Assembly (NCBI GenBank): GCA_028284285.1
Contig: JANQSA010000038.1
Span: 1-42,650 of the forward strand
From: Croceivirga sp.
GTDB lineage: Bacteria; Bacteroidota; Bacteroidia; Flavobacteriales; Flavobacteriaceae
DNA length: 42,650 nucleotides
Reading direction: 5' to 3'
The position numbers and the translations under genes are program-made. The notes under the pieces are model-generated. The model was given only the letters and a program-made list of their open reading frames with translations. It did no database searches and had not been told where the DNA came from. Position 1 is the first letter of the stretch, and each line of letters starts with the position of its first letter. Of the stretch, positions 8,342-16,813 are shown piece by piece.

Positions 8342-8990
8342 ACGAGTTAAAATTTTGTAAATGATTAAATGAGTTAGGTGCAACTGAGAAAGGCGGGCGG
8401 AAAAGAGAAGATGATAGCTAATTCAAATAATACTTCTTGGAAGTAAACAAAACGTAAATGGAATCTTTTGTTCTTTAGAAGTAAGGCCTCTCACCGCCCT
8501 ACCTTTACAATTGCATAACAAAACAATCCATAAGGCTTTTAGTGAAGGTACTTTTACAACGGCAAGAACCTTAAAAGATGTAGCGCCCATGGGCAAGTAC
8601 TGTTTTTAACAAAAATTCTTCTTAAAAAATGCCTGGAGGAATACCAACTCTATTGCTATTGAACAAAAAAGTTGTAGAAAGCAAATGACAATTCAAAAAG
8701 TATAATTGGTTTAATGTCAGAAGGTGGCTTACTTAAAACCCTATTTTCAAATTATTCACTTCTTATTGTGATTTGTTCAGGGGAGGGTTCCCGTCCTTTT
8801 TTTACTCCAGAACCAACCCGCCATTTTTTGTAGCCACTTCTATAGAAGAAAATTGGCGTTTTTATCTATGAATCAACGCTTTGGATTAGGTAGACAAAAA
8901 AATAGCTTTCGTATGGTCTTTTCAGGCAATAGTATAATATTGTTGCTCTAAGGCAACACCATAAGCTAAGTTTGGCGAGAAAGAAATGTA
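8342..8990. other. 649-bp divergent intergenic region
   Basis: No credible gene is seen. The region separates the divergent susC-like and DUF6268-like genes and must hold both promoters. It contains a perfect 10-bp palindrome GCCCATGGGC (8585-8594) and a small inverted repeat GTTGC-TCTAAG-GCAAC (8943-8958) close to the rightward promoter. No TAnnTTTG match was found for the leftward (susC-like) direction. Confidence 0.5.
8968..8975 (+). promoter_or_regulatory. -7 promoter element TAAGTTTG of the efflux/envelope gene run
   Basis: TAAGTTTG matches TAnnTTTG exactly. A TTG at 8944-8946, 21 bases upstream, fits a -33 element. The ATG of the first gene follows about 15 bases after the element. Confidence 0.5.
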
Positions 8991-9932
8991 ATGGGTGTTC
9001 GAATATCGCCACTTCTAGTATTGGTCTCTATGGCTTGTTCTGCACAAATGCCCATAATAACCCCTCCCGGCGAAATACAACCTATATCTTTTGAATATGG
9101 AAGCCTGCCGGATTTGGGGGGTACCGAGATTACCAATTATCGGGTCAATTTGAATATGGTGCAACCCCTGGGCAAAAGTAGTATTGGGTTTACCATAGGA
9201 TACCAATACTTTGATTTTGTCTTCAATGAATCCACAAACGTGATTGACTTAGCTACCTACGAGCATATGCATGTGGCCAGGGTAGGCCTTTTTTATATAA
9301 GGCCTCTAGAAAACTCATGGGGATTGCTGTTTTCAGGTGGTACCTCGTTGATGTCAAATCTTGGAGATGGTATAACTTCAGAGGATTTCGTGTTCAACGC
9401 CATAGGTGCTGTGACGAAAAGATGGGGAAATTTTGACCGCAATACCGTATTGATGTTAGGTGTGCTGTATGGCACTCAGTTCGGAGAGCCTGCTATTTTG
9501 CCGGTGGCTTCATTGCGGCAGAAACTAAACGAACATTGGAGCTATTCTTTGGGATTGCCTATCACCGGGATCAATTACAAAATTAACGACAGGCACCTTT
9601 TTATGGCTTCCCTGATACCTGAGGGTCTTTTTGGCAACAACTCAAATGAAGTACCTGCGGAGGGTAACCGGACACTCACCAACACCAAGCTCCAATTTAA
9701 CGGTATTAATGCCAGTTTGGCCTATCGTTTCAGATTTGCAAAAAACCTGGCATTCACAGCCAGGGGAGGCTTTGTTCCGGCAGCCACACTTAAGATACTG
9801 GACAATGAGAACCAAGAAATATATGATTTGGACCCAGGCAGCGGAGCTTATTTTAGGGTAGGCCTGAGTTTTGTTTTGAACAGAAAACCATCATCGAACA
9901 ATACTAAAAACTCTTCTGAAGATGAAAAGTAA
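8991..9932 (+). CDS. DUF6268-like outer membrane beta-barrel protein
   Basis: A 313-residue protein with a short signal peptide (to about CSAQ, residue 19). The rest is alternating beta-strand segments with aromatic ends (IGFTIGYQYFDF, HVARVGLFYIRPL, WGLLFSGGTSL, FRVGLSFVL), the look of a small outer-membrane barrel and of the Bacteroidota DUF6268 family. Its function is not known. The charged C-terminal tail after FVLNRK extends past the last strand, and its end overlaps the next gene by 11 bases. It opens a run of seven plus-strand genes that includes a tripartite efflux pump, so an envelope role is likely. Confidence 0.7.
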   Translation: MGVRISPLLVLVSMACSAQMPIITPPGEIQPISFEYGSLPDLGGTEITNYRVNLNMVQPLGKSSIGFTIGYQYFDFVFNESTNVIDLATYEHMHVARVGLFYIRPLENSWGLLFSGGTSLMSNLGDGITSEDFVFNAIGAVTKRWGNFDRNTVLMLGVLYGTQFGEPAILPVASLRQKLNEHWSYSLGLPITGINYKINDRHLFMASLIPEGLFGNNSNEVPAEGNRTLTNTKLQFNGINASLAYRFRFAKNLAFTARGGFVPAATLKILDNENQEIYDLDPGSGAYFRVGLSFVLNRKPSSNNTKNSSEDEK

Positions 9933-10281
9933 ACTTCTAGGGCTGGCACTGTTGCTCTTTGTACTGCAATGGGGCAATGCCCAAAAAATGGACGCCCAGG
10001 AAATGGCCGACTATCAAACGGGGACCATGATTGAGCAATTGAATCTGAGCAAAGAACAGCAGGATAAAGTAGCTGAACTTAATCTCAAGTATTCCCAAAA
10101 ACAAGCCGCATTGATGAACCAAGAAGGCTCAATGCTCAGCAAAATGAGCGATATGAAGAAAATCGCCGAGGATAAAAAAGCGGAACTTGATACAATACTC
10201 TCTAAAGCCCAAATGGAAAAGTTTGAAAATGATGTAGCACCCAAGATGAGGAAAGAAATGCGCAAAAAAATGCGGGCATAA
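9922..10281 (+). CDS. small periplasmic helical protein, Spy/CpxP-like
   Basis: 119 residues: signal peptide to about residue 20 (QWGNAQ), then an almost entirely helical, highly charged chain rich in Met, Lys, Glu and Gln. The segment MIEQLNLSKEQQDKVAELNL resembles the LTxxQ-type motif of Spy/CpxP and heavy-metal-resistance periplasmic proteins: a 'Leu-x-Leu-(S/T)-x-x-Gln' helix start. Such proteins are ATP-independent chaperones or metal-responsive sensors in the periplasm. It is translationally coupled to its neighbours: it overlaps the upstream gene by 11 bases, and the adaptor gene starts 3 bases after its stop. The assignment is by pattern; the Met-rich C-terminus (KMRKEMRKKMRA) could bind metal. 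Confidence 0.65.
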   Translation: MKSKLLGLALLLFVLQWGNAQKMDAQEMADYQTGTMIEQLNLSKEQQDKVAELNLKYSQKQAALMNQEGSMLSKMSDMKKIAEDKKAELDTILSKAQMEKFENDVAPKMRKEMRKKMRA

Positions 10282-10283
10282 GG

Positions 10284-11390
10284 ATGAAGCGAATGTACGC
10301 CATTTTAATTGGCCTTGGTATTCTCCTCCTTGGTGTTCTGGTAGTTATGGCTTTTATGGGCAGGGGTGCCAAAAAGGATATGACCACTGAAATAAAGGAA
10401 GAAAAGCCCTTGGTTTCAACAGCACTGATAGAGCTACAATCCATACCCTACGTTGTTTCTGCCACAGGAACGCTTTCCGCTTTGCGGAACATAGAATTGT
10501 ACAGTGAAGTACAGGGAGTGCTCTTACAGGGCCAACAACTTTTTAAAGAAGGAAACAGGTTCAACAAAGGACAGACTATTTTACAAATTAACCATGCTGA
10601 ATACCTGGCGCAACTACAATCCAACAAGAGCAGTCTTGTGAGCCAGATAGCGGCTATGTTGGCCGATATGGAAATCGAGTTCCCCAAGGCAGCGAAAAAA
10701 TGGGAGCGCTACTTAAAAAATTTTGATCTCAACGGGAAATTGGAGCCATTACCCCAGTTTTCTTCCGATGCCGAGAAATTCTTCGTAACGGGCCGCAATA
10801 TTACTCAGACCTATTTCAACGTAAAGAATCAACAGGAGCGACTTTCAAAATACTATATCACCGCTCCATTCAATGGTGTAGTTACAGAAGCCAACGTAGA
10901 CCCCGGAGCTTTGGTAAGGAGCGGTCAAAAGTTGGGGGAATTTATGGATAATTCAGTCTATGAGTTGCAACTTTCCATTCCTGCTACAGAAAATGGGTAC
11001 CTCGCCGTGGGCAAATCAGCTTTTCTCAGTCCGCTGAAAGGCGATATTGTTTATGAAGGCCTAATAAGCCGTATCAATCCAAAAATCAACCAGCAGACCC
11101 AAACGATAGAGGTCTTCGTTGAGATAAGCAATCCAAACTTAAAAGACGGGCAATACCTCAAGGCAGAAATCTATGGGGAAAAAATCAATGGAGTGGTCCA
11201 AATTGAAAGCAGTTTATTGGTCGAAAACGACCATGTCTATATCGTGGCCGACAGCCTCTTGCAACTCCAAAAAGTCACTCCCTTGAATTATGTAGGCGAC
11301 CATGTAGTGGTCAGCGGATTGAAAACAGGCAGCATTTTGGTCACAGAAACCATAAGCAATGCCTATCCGGGATTAAAGGTAACCTATTAA
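10284..11390 (+). CDS. RND efflux periplasmic adaptor (membrane fusion protein)
   Basis: 368 residues. An N-terminal membrane anchor (residues about 4-27) is followed by a barrel-sandwich half-motif (ELYSEVQGVLLQGQQLFKEGNRFNKGQTILQI), a helical hairpin, the returning half-motif (YYITAPFNGVVTEANVDPGALVRSGQKLGEF), a beta-barrel domain and a membrane-proximal domain. This is the HlyD/AcrA-type order. It links the inner-membrane pump encoded next to the TolC-like outer channel. The ribosome site AAGGA precedes the ATG closely (TAAGGATG). The hairpin is short compared with AcrA. It is nine bases upstream of the pump gene, in one operon. Confidence 0.92.
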   Translation: MKRMYAILIGLGILLLGVLVVMAFMGRGAKKDMTTEIKEEKPLVSTALIELQSIPYVVSATGTLSALRNIELYSEVQGVLLQGQQLFKEGNRFNKGQTILQINHAEYLAQLQSNKSSLVSQIAAMLADMEIEFPKAAKKWERYLKNFDLNGKLEPLPQFSSDAEKFFVTGRNITQTYFNVKNQQERLSKYYITAPFNGVVTEANVDPGALVRSGQKLGEFMDNSVYELQLSIPATENGYLAVGKSAFLSPLKGDIVYEGLISRINPKINQQTQTIEVFVEISNPNLKDGQYLKAEIYGEKINGVVQIESSLLVENDHVYIVADSLLQLQKVTPLNYVGDHVVVSGLKTGSILVTETISNAYPGLKVTY

Positions 11391-11399
11391 CCCTGGCAC

Positions 11400-14300
11400 A
11401 TGAGAAAGTTTATCGGCTACTTCATCAAATATCCCGTTGCGGTAAACATATTTATCATTGGCTTCCTGATTTTTGGCTTTTTGGGCTATCGTCAACTCAA
11501 CTCTTCTTTCTTTCCGCTTTCCGACCCAAGCAGGATCACTATTTCGGTGTCTTACCCGGGGGCTTCCCCCGAGGAAGTGGAAGAAGGGGTGGTAGAAAAA
11601 ATAGAACGCAACCTGAAGGGGGTTGAAGGGGTAGATAGGGTTACTTCAATTTCCCAGGAAAATATGGGTACGGTCACGGTGGAAGTGCTCACGGATTTTG
11701 ACATCAATTTAGTGTTGGATGAGGTAAAAAATGCGGTGGACAAGATCTCTTCCTTCCCATTGAGTGCTGAACCGCCCGTTATCGAAACCCTAAAACCCAC
11801 AAGAGAAGCCATATCTTTTGTAGTAACGGGAAAAAACGTTCCCTTGAGTATTCTGAAAGAGACCGCCCAGGAAATCGAAGAAGACCTATTGCGGATCGAT
11901 GGCGTATCGCAAGTAGCCCTTTCAGGCTTTACGGAGGAGGAAATAGAGATTGCCGTAACCGAAGAAACACTCAGGAACTACAACCTCACCTTTGAAGATG
12001 TTTCACGAGCGGTAGCCAGTGCCAATATCTGGATAACAGGTGGTTCCATCAAAACCCAAAAAGAAGAATATCTGATCCGTGCCAACAACAAGGCGTATTA
12101 TGCCGAAAACCTGGGCGACATTGTTGTAAAGTCCGGTGTGGATGGCGGAAAGGTGTATTTACGCGACATCGCCAAGGTACGGAACACCTTCAGCGAGACC
12201 CCTGACAAGATAAGCCTCAACGGACAACAAGGGGTTAATATTTCCATCACCAACACCAACACAGAAGACCTTATTGGCAGCGTCGAAAAAATCAGGAAGT
12301 ACATTAATGAATTCAATGCCGGTCACGATAATCTTGAACTGATCATCACTACGGATTCATCGGAGGCCATCAGTGACCGTATTTCACTCTTACTGGAGAA
12401 TGCCCTTATCGGAATGGTATTGGTGCTTCTATTGCTTTCCTTCTTTCTGCGCCCGGGGGTCGCTTTTTGGGTTGCCTTTGGACTGCCCATTTCATTCTTT
12501 GGTATGTTCATCCTACTGCCACATTATGGTGTTACGCTCAACATGCTATCGCTCTTTGGAATGATTTTGGTCATTGGCATTTTGGTCGATGACGGTATTG
12601 TGATCGCTGAAAACATCTATGCCCGTTATGAAAAGGGTGATTCCGCCATCAAGGCAGCTGTTAATGGCACCATGGATGTAATCGTGCCCATTCTTTCGGC
12701 TATTGCTACCACCATTCTGGCTTTTTCAGTCTTCTTTTTTCTGGATGGTCAAATCGGCGCCTTTTTCGGCGATATTGCTGTAGTTGTGGCCTTGACCCTT
12801 GCGGTGTCCCTGATAGAGGCATTATTGATTTTGCCTGCACACCTGGCACATTCAAAAGATTTGAGCGGTAAGGGAAAAACCTACAAGTTCAACGAATGGG
12901 GCGACCGGTTCATGAACTATATGAAGGATAAGATGTATTCCCCTGCCCTTCGCTTCACCCTTGCCAATAAATTTATTTCGTTTTGTATCATTTTTTTCCT
13001 GTTTATCGTCACCCTGGGCGCCTTTGCAGGAGGAATCATCAAGCTAACCTTTTTCCCGAGCAATGCCAGCGACCAGATACGTATCACCCTAAATACTCCA
13101 CAGGGTACTAATGAAAGGATAACGGATTCGTTGGCTACCTATGTTGAAAACAAAGTTTGGGAAATAAACGAGCAATTGGGAGAAAACGAATTGGGAGGCG
13201 ACCATATCTTATCCACGGTTAAGCAGATTGGGCCCGGAAGTTCTGCTTCTTCAATTACCGTAAATCTTTCCCCCAGTGAGACCCGCACCTTGGGCTCCCC
13301 CGAGATTGCCAATCAAATTCGCGAGGCGGCAGGCACACTTCGTGGGGTGGAAAAACTGAGCTATAATTCAGGGGGGAATGTTGGTGGGATGCCCATTTCC
13401 GTTTCTCTCCAGGGCAAGAATTTTTATCATCTGGATCAGGCGAAGGAACTTGTTTACCGTGAGCTTCAAAAGAATCCGGATGTCAAGGATATTGTAGATT
13501 CCAGCCCAAAGGGCATCAAAGAAATACGACTGCAGCTCAAAGAAAATGCCACTTTGTTGGGTCTAACCCTGAACGATGTTATGGGTCAGGTGCGTAACGC
13601 TTTCTTTGGCAATGAAGTACAGCGCTTACAGCGAGGCCAGGATGAGATAAAAATTTGGGTGCGGTACGATGAAAAGGACCGTTCGAGCGTCAGCAACATT
13701 AACACCATTCAGATTTCTACCCAAGATGGCAGGATTCCCCTTTCAGAAATTGCCACCTATCAAATTGAACGGGGCGAAGTAGCCATCAACCATCTGGACG
13801 GAATTCGGGAAATCACGGTGGAGGCCGACCTATCCAATCCGAAAGCAAGTGCAACGGCAATTATGTCAGACCTCACCACCCGTGTAGCCGGAATAGTGAA
13901 CGAAAAATATCCGGGAGTCACCATCGGCGCTGAGGGTCAAAACAGGGAAGTGAATAAAATATCTGTATCGGCTGCCGGTATCCTGCCCGCAGCCATTTTT
14001 TTGATCTATGTGACGATTGTGTTTGCCTTCAGGTCGTACAGCCAGCCTTTTATCCTGTTAGCCATTGTACCCTTTTGCCTTATAGGAGTCGCGTGGGGGC
14101 ATTGGCTGCATGGTTTTCCCATGAGCATCCTATCCTATTTGGGTATTATTGGATTAGTTGGTATTGTGGTCAATGACGGACTGGTCTTTACAGGACGTTT
14201 TAACCGTTTTCTAAAGGAGGGGTTAAAATTTGACGAGGCACTCTATGAAACCGGAAGGGCACGTTTTCGAGCCATATTCCTTACTTCGATAACCACCATT

Positions 14301-14546
14301 GCGGGTTTGGCTCCCTTGATGTTGGAAAGGAGCCTGCAAGCACAGTTCTTAATACCCATGGCTATTGCCATCTCTTACGGCATTGCTATTGCCACCCTGC
14401 TTACCCTCTTTTTATTGCCCATCTTTCTATCAGCCTCCAACAGCATCAAAGTAAAGGTAAAACAACTGGTTACGGGTAAAAAACCCATGCGCGAGGAAGT
14501 AGAACGGGCCATCAAAGAATTAAAAGTTGACAATGTTGAGATATAG
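11400..14546 (+). CDS. RND efflux pump, inner membrane permease
   Basis: 1048 residues, full length for the AcrB superfamily, with two repeats of one membrane helix, a large periplasmic loop and five membrane helices. The opening (YFIKYPVAVNIFIIGF; SYPGASPEEVEEGVVEKIE) and the proton-relay pair D397-D398 (GILVDDGIVIAENI) are clear. In the second half the site equivalent to AcrB K940 is N925-D926 (GIVVNDGLVFTG), so the relay differs from AcrB. This is seen in a large subgroup of COG0841 pumps. Substrates cannot be told: drugs, detergents or fatty acids are all possible, and the CusA metal signature is not evident. Its end overlaps the TolC-like gene by 14 bases. Confidence 0.94.
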   Translation: MRKFIGYFIKYPVAVNIFIIGFLIFGFLGYRQLNSSFFPLSDPSRITISVSYPGASPEEVEEGVVEKIERNLKGVEGVDRVTSISQENMGTVTVEVLTDFDINLVLDEVKNAVDKISSFPLSAEPPVIETLKPTREAISFVVTGKNVPLSILKETAQEIEEDLLRIDGVSQVALSGFTEEEIEIAVTEETLRNYNLTFEDVSRAVASANIWITGGSIKTQKEEYLIRANNKAYYAENLGDIVVKSGVDGGKVYLRDIAKVRNTFSETPDKISLNGQQGVNISITNTNTEDLIGSVEKIRKYINEFNAGHDNLELIITTDSSEAISDRISLLLENALIGMVLVLLLLSFFLRPGVAFWVAFGLPISFFGMFILLPHYGVTLNMLSLFGMILVIGILVDDGIVIAENIYARYEKGDSAIKAAVNGTMDVIVPILSAIATTILAFSVFFFLDGQIGAFFGDIAVVVALTLAVSLIEALLILPAHLAHSKDLSGKGKTYKFNEWGDRFMNYMKDKMYSPALRFTLANKFISFCIIFFLFIVTLGAFAGGIIKLTFFPSNASDQIRITLNTPQGTNERITDSLATYVENKVWEINEQLGENELGGDHILSTVKQIGPGSSASSITVNLSPSETRTLGSPEIANQIREAAGTLRGVEKLSYNSGGNVGGMPISVSLQGKNFYHLDQAKELVYRELQKNPDVKDIVDSSPKGIKEIRLQLKENATLLGLTLNDVMGQVRNAFFGNEVQRLQRGQDEIKIWVRYDEKDRSSVSNINTIQISTQDGRIPLSEIATYQIERGEVAINHLDGIREITVEADLSNPKASATAIMSDLTTRVAGIVNEKYPGVTIGAEGQNREVNKISVSAAGILPAAIFLIYVTIVFAFRSYSQPFILLAIVPFCLIGVAWGHWLHGFPMSILSYLGIIGLVGIVVNDGLVFTGRFNRFLKEGLKFDEALYETGRARFRAIFLTSITTIAGLAPLMLERSLQAQFLIPMAIAISYGIAIATLLTLFLLPIFLSASNSIKVKVKQLVTGKKPMREEVERAIKELKVDNVEI

Positions 14547-15837
14547 CACCTTTATATTGTTCCATTTATTGTTGATGACCACGGCCAGGGCACAGGAGCT
14601 GCTGACCATGGAAGAGGCCATTGCCATAGCCGTGGAAAACAACCACGACCTGCGTATTGCCAAGAACAATACGGAGATCGCACACATAGAGGCAAGCACT
14701 CTCAATAGCGGTTACCTCCCCAGCTTAAGTGCCAGTGGGGGGGTGAACTATTCGGATGAAAATCAAAGAGTAACCTTCCTGGATGGAACTTCCACAGCGG
14801 TTGATGGTGCAGTGACCGAATCGTATAATGCTTCTATTACGGCTGAGTATCTGATTTTTGATGGATTGGTACGGAAGTTTACCCAAAACAGGAACGAGGA
14901 AGCCCTTACCCTGGCACAGTTACAAGAACGGCAACAGGTAGAGAACACTATAATTTCCATCTATGAAAATTACTTCAATGTAGCCTTTCAACAACAAGTG
15001 GTGGAGAACCTAAAGCTGAACATTGAAAACTCAAAAGACCGTTTGTTACGGGCGCAAAAACAGTTAAAGTATGGCCAGGGCACCACTTTGGATGAACTCA
15101 ATGCAAAAGTAGACCTCAACAATGATAGTATTACCTACACAGAAGCGGTACGCGACCTGAAAAACTTGAAACGTTCATTAAACCTGGTCCTCGGCAGGAG
15201 TATCACCACAAACTTTGAAATCGATACCACGGTGGTCTTTGTACCCACTCTGGAAGAACAAAAGATTCTGAAATCCGCTGAGGACAAGAACATCCAGGCT
15301 ATTCTGGCAAAGCAGGATATGCTACTCAGTGAGTTGGATATCAAAATCAATAAGGCAAGTTTTCTGCCAAAAATAAATGGTAGTGGGTCGTACCGATGGA
15401 ATGAAAGTCAAAATCCACCCACATCCTTTGCCCTGGCCAACGAATCCTATGGCATCAACCTCGGCTTAAACCTTTCATGGAACATCTTTGACGGCAGTGC
15501 GGCAACGCGGGTTAAGACTTCAAAAATCACCAAACAAAATCGCGAGATAGAATTGATCAGGGTAAAAGACCAACTCTTAACGGATGTATTGAACGCATTT
15601 GAAACCTATGACATCGCACAATATACGTTACAAGCGGAGGAAAATAACCTGATGACCAATGAACTGAACTTCTCAAGAACACGGAAACAGTATAGTTTGA
15701 AACAGATTACGGCAGTGGAGTTCCGGCAGGCTCAGATCAATCTTTTCAATGCCCGAAACAATCATGTAAGGGCCAAATACGATTTGAAGATTGCAGAGGT
15801 ACAACTGTTGCAGCTTGGGGGGGTGTTGCTGGATTGA
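14533..15837 (+). CDS. TolC-family outer membrane efflux protein
   Basis: 434 residues from the ATG at 14533. A TTG two codons earlier is in frame but less likely. The signal peptide is MLRYSTFILFHLL to ARAQ. Two related halves with long amphipathic helices follow, typified by LTMEEAIAIAVENNHDLRIAKNN near the start and KNNTEIAHIEASTLNSGYLPSLSASG; the second half has KINKASFLPKINGSGSYRW. It forms the trimeric outer-membrane exit duct for the pump upstream. The start lies inside the pump gene's last codons, so translation is coupled. Confidence 0.93.
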   Translation: MLRYSTFILFHLLLMTTARAQELLTMEEAIAIAVENNHDLRIAKNNTEIAHIEASTLNSGYLPSLSASGGVNYSDENQRVTFLDGTSTAVDGAVTESYNASITAEYLIFDGLVRKFTQNRNEEALTLAQLQERQQVENTIISIYENYFNVAFQQQVVENLKLNIENSKDRLLRAQKQLKYGQGTTLDELNAKVDLNNDSITYTEAVRDLKNLKRSLNLVLGRSITTNFEIDTTVVFVPTLEEQKILKSAEDKNIQAILAKQDMLLSELDIKINKASFLPKINGSGSYRWNESQNPPTSFALANESYGINLGLNLSWNIFDGSAATRVKTSKITKQNREIELIRVKDQLLTDVLNAFETYDIAQYTLQAEENNLMTNELNFSRTRKQYSLKQITAVEFRQAQINLFNARNNHVRAKYDLKIAEVQLLQLGGVLLD

Positions 15838-15851
15838 ATTTTTAAATAGCC

Positions 15852-15876
15852 ATGTTGAATCAAATTGGTTCAACAT
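15852..15876. repeat. 8-bp inverted repeat before the GLPGLI gene
   Basis: ATGTTGAA (15852-15859) and TTCAACAT (15869-15876) are perfectly complementary around a 9-base loop. The hairpin ends one base before an in-frame ATG (15878) and 26 bases before the preferred ATG (15902). No U-tract follows on the plus strand. Confidence 0.5.
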
Positions 15877-15901
15877 AATGAACAATACAACTTTTAAGAC
15901 C

Positions 15902-16789
15902 ATGAAAAAAATAAGGCACATATGGCTGGTGTTAACGCTTTTGTCAACCTATTCAGGGGTGGCACAGGAGTTTCAGGGTAAGGCCACTTACCAGACGAAG
16001 ACCAATATCGACTTTTCCAATTTTGGGAATAGAGGTTCCGGAGGGGGAAATATTTCCGAAGAGCAACGTCAAATGATGATGGAGCGTATGAAACAGGCTT
16101 TTGAAAAGACTTTTTCCTTGACCTTCAACCGAATGGAATCCATTTACAAAGAGGAGGAAAAACAGGAGCAACCCGGTATGGGAGGGGGCATGATGTTGAG
16201 CATCATGGGCAGTTTTGTTTCGGGCACGTATTACAAGAACATCGGTGAGACCCGATACCTGGATCAACGGGAGCTTTACGGAAAAATGTTCCTGGTCTCC
16301 GATACCTTGCAAAAATTGGACTGGAAAATGACCGGGGAAACCAAGACCATTGGGCAATACACCTGCTATAAAGCCACTGCTATGAAAAAAGTGAATACCT
16401 CTGATTTTGCCAGTTTTAGGCAAAGGAGGGATGTACCGGAAAATGACAGTATCCCTTCCAATGCGCCTTCAAAAGAAGAGCCAATACGGCCGGAAGAAAT
16501 TGAGGTGACCGCCTGGTACACCTTAGATATTCCCATAAACCAGGGGCCTGCCGAATATTGGGGTTTGCCCGGATTGATCCTGGAAGTAAGCTCAGGGCGA
16601 ACTACCATTTTGTGTTCCAAGATCACTCTGAATCCGGAAGAAAAGGAAAAAATAAAGCCCCCTTCGGGCGGTAAAAAGGTATCGCAAGAGGAATACAACG
16701 AAATCTTTGTGGAAAAGATGCAGGAAATGCGTGAGAATTTCCGGGGCCGTCGCGGGGGCCGCTCAGGTTTTATGCGTTTTGGGGGATAA
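15902..16789 (+). CDS. GLPGLI family protein
   Basis: 295 residues from the ATG at 15902, which gives a clean signal peptide (MKKIRHIWLVLTLLS to VAQ). An ATG eight codons earlier (15878) is possible. The family-naming motif GLPGLI is at residues 221-226, within YWGLPGLILEV. Before it come a Met-rich, flexible region (EEQRQMMMERMKQAF) and the WKMTGETKTIGQYTCYKA strand pattern usual in the family. The C-terminus is rich in Arg and Gly (FRGRRGGRSGF). GLPGLI proteins are exported Bacteroidota proteins of unknown function, often next to TonB-dependent receptors, as here. It sits between the efflux operon and the receptor gene. Confidence 0.93.
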   Translation: MKKIRHIWLVLTLLSTYSGVAQEFQGKATYQTKTNIDFSNFGNRGSGGGNISEEQRQMMMERMKQAFEKTFSLTFNRMESIYKEEEKQEQPGMGGGMMLSIMGSFVSGTYYKNIGETRYLDQRELYGKMFLVSDTLQKLDWKMTGETKTIGQYTCYKATAMKKVNTSDFASFRQRRDVPENDSIPSNAPSKEEPIRPEEIEVTAWYTLDIPINQGPAEYWGLPGLILEVSSGRTTILCSKITLNPEEKEKIKPPSGGKKVSQEEYNEIFVEKMQEMRENFRGRRGGRSGFMRFGG

Positions 16790-16813
16790 TCCATCAGCTA
16801 AAAATTCGCTGTC

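Noticed and set aside
8342-8383. Extended start of the SusC-like protein (14 more residues)
   Set aside because: The residues would precede a complete signal peptide that starts at the ATG at 8341.
15791-15901. Extended start of the GLPGLI protein inside the TolC-like gene
   Set aside because: The extra residues are Cys-rich, precede the signal peptide and overlap TolC coding sequence; the ATG at 15902 gives a normal signal.
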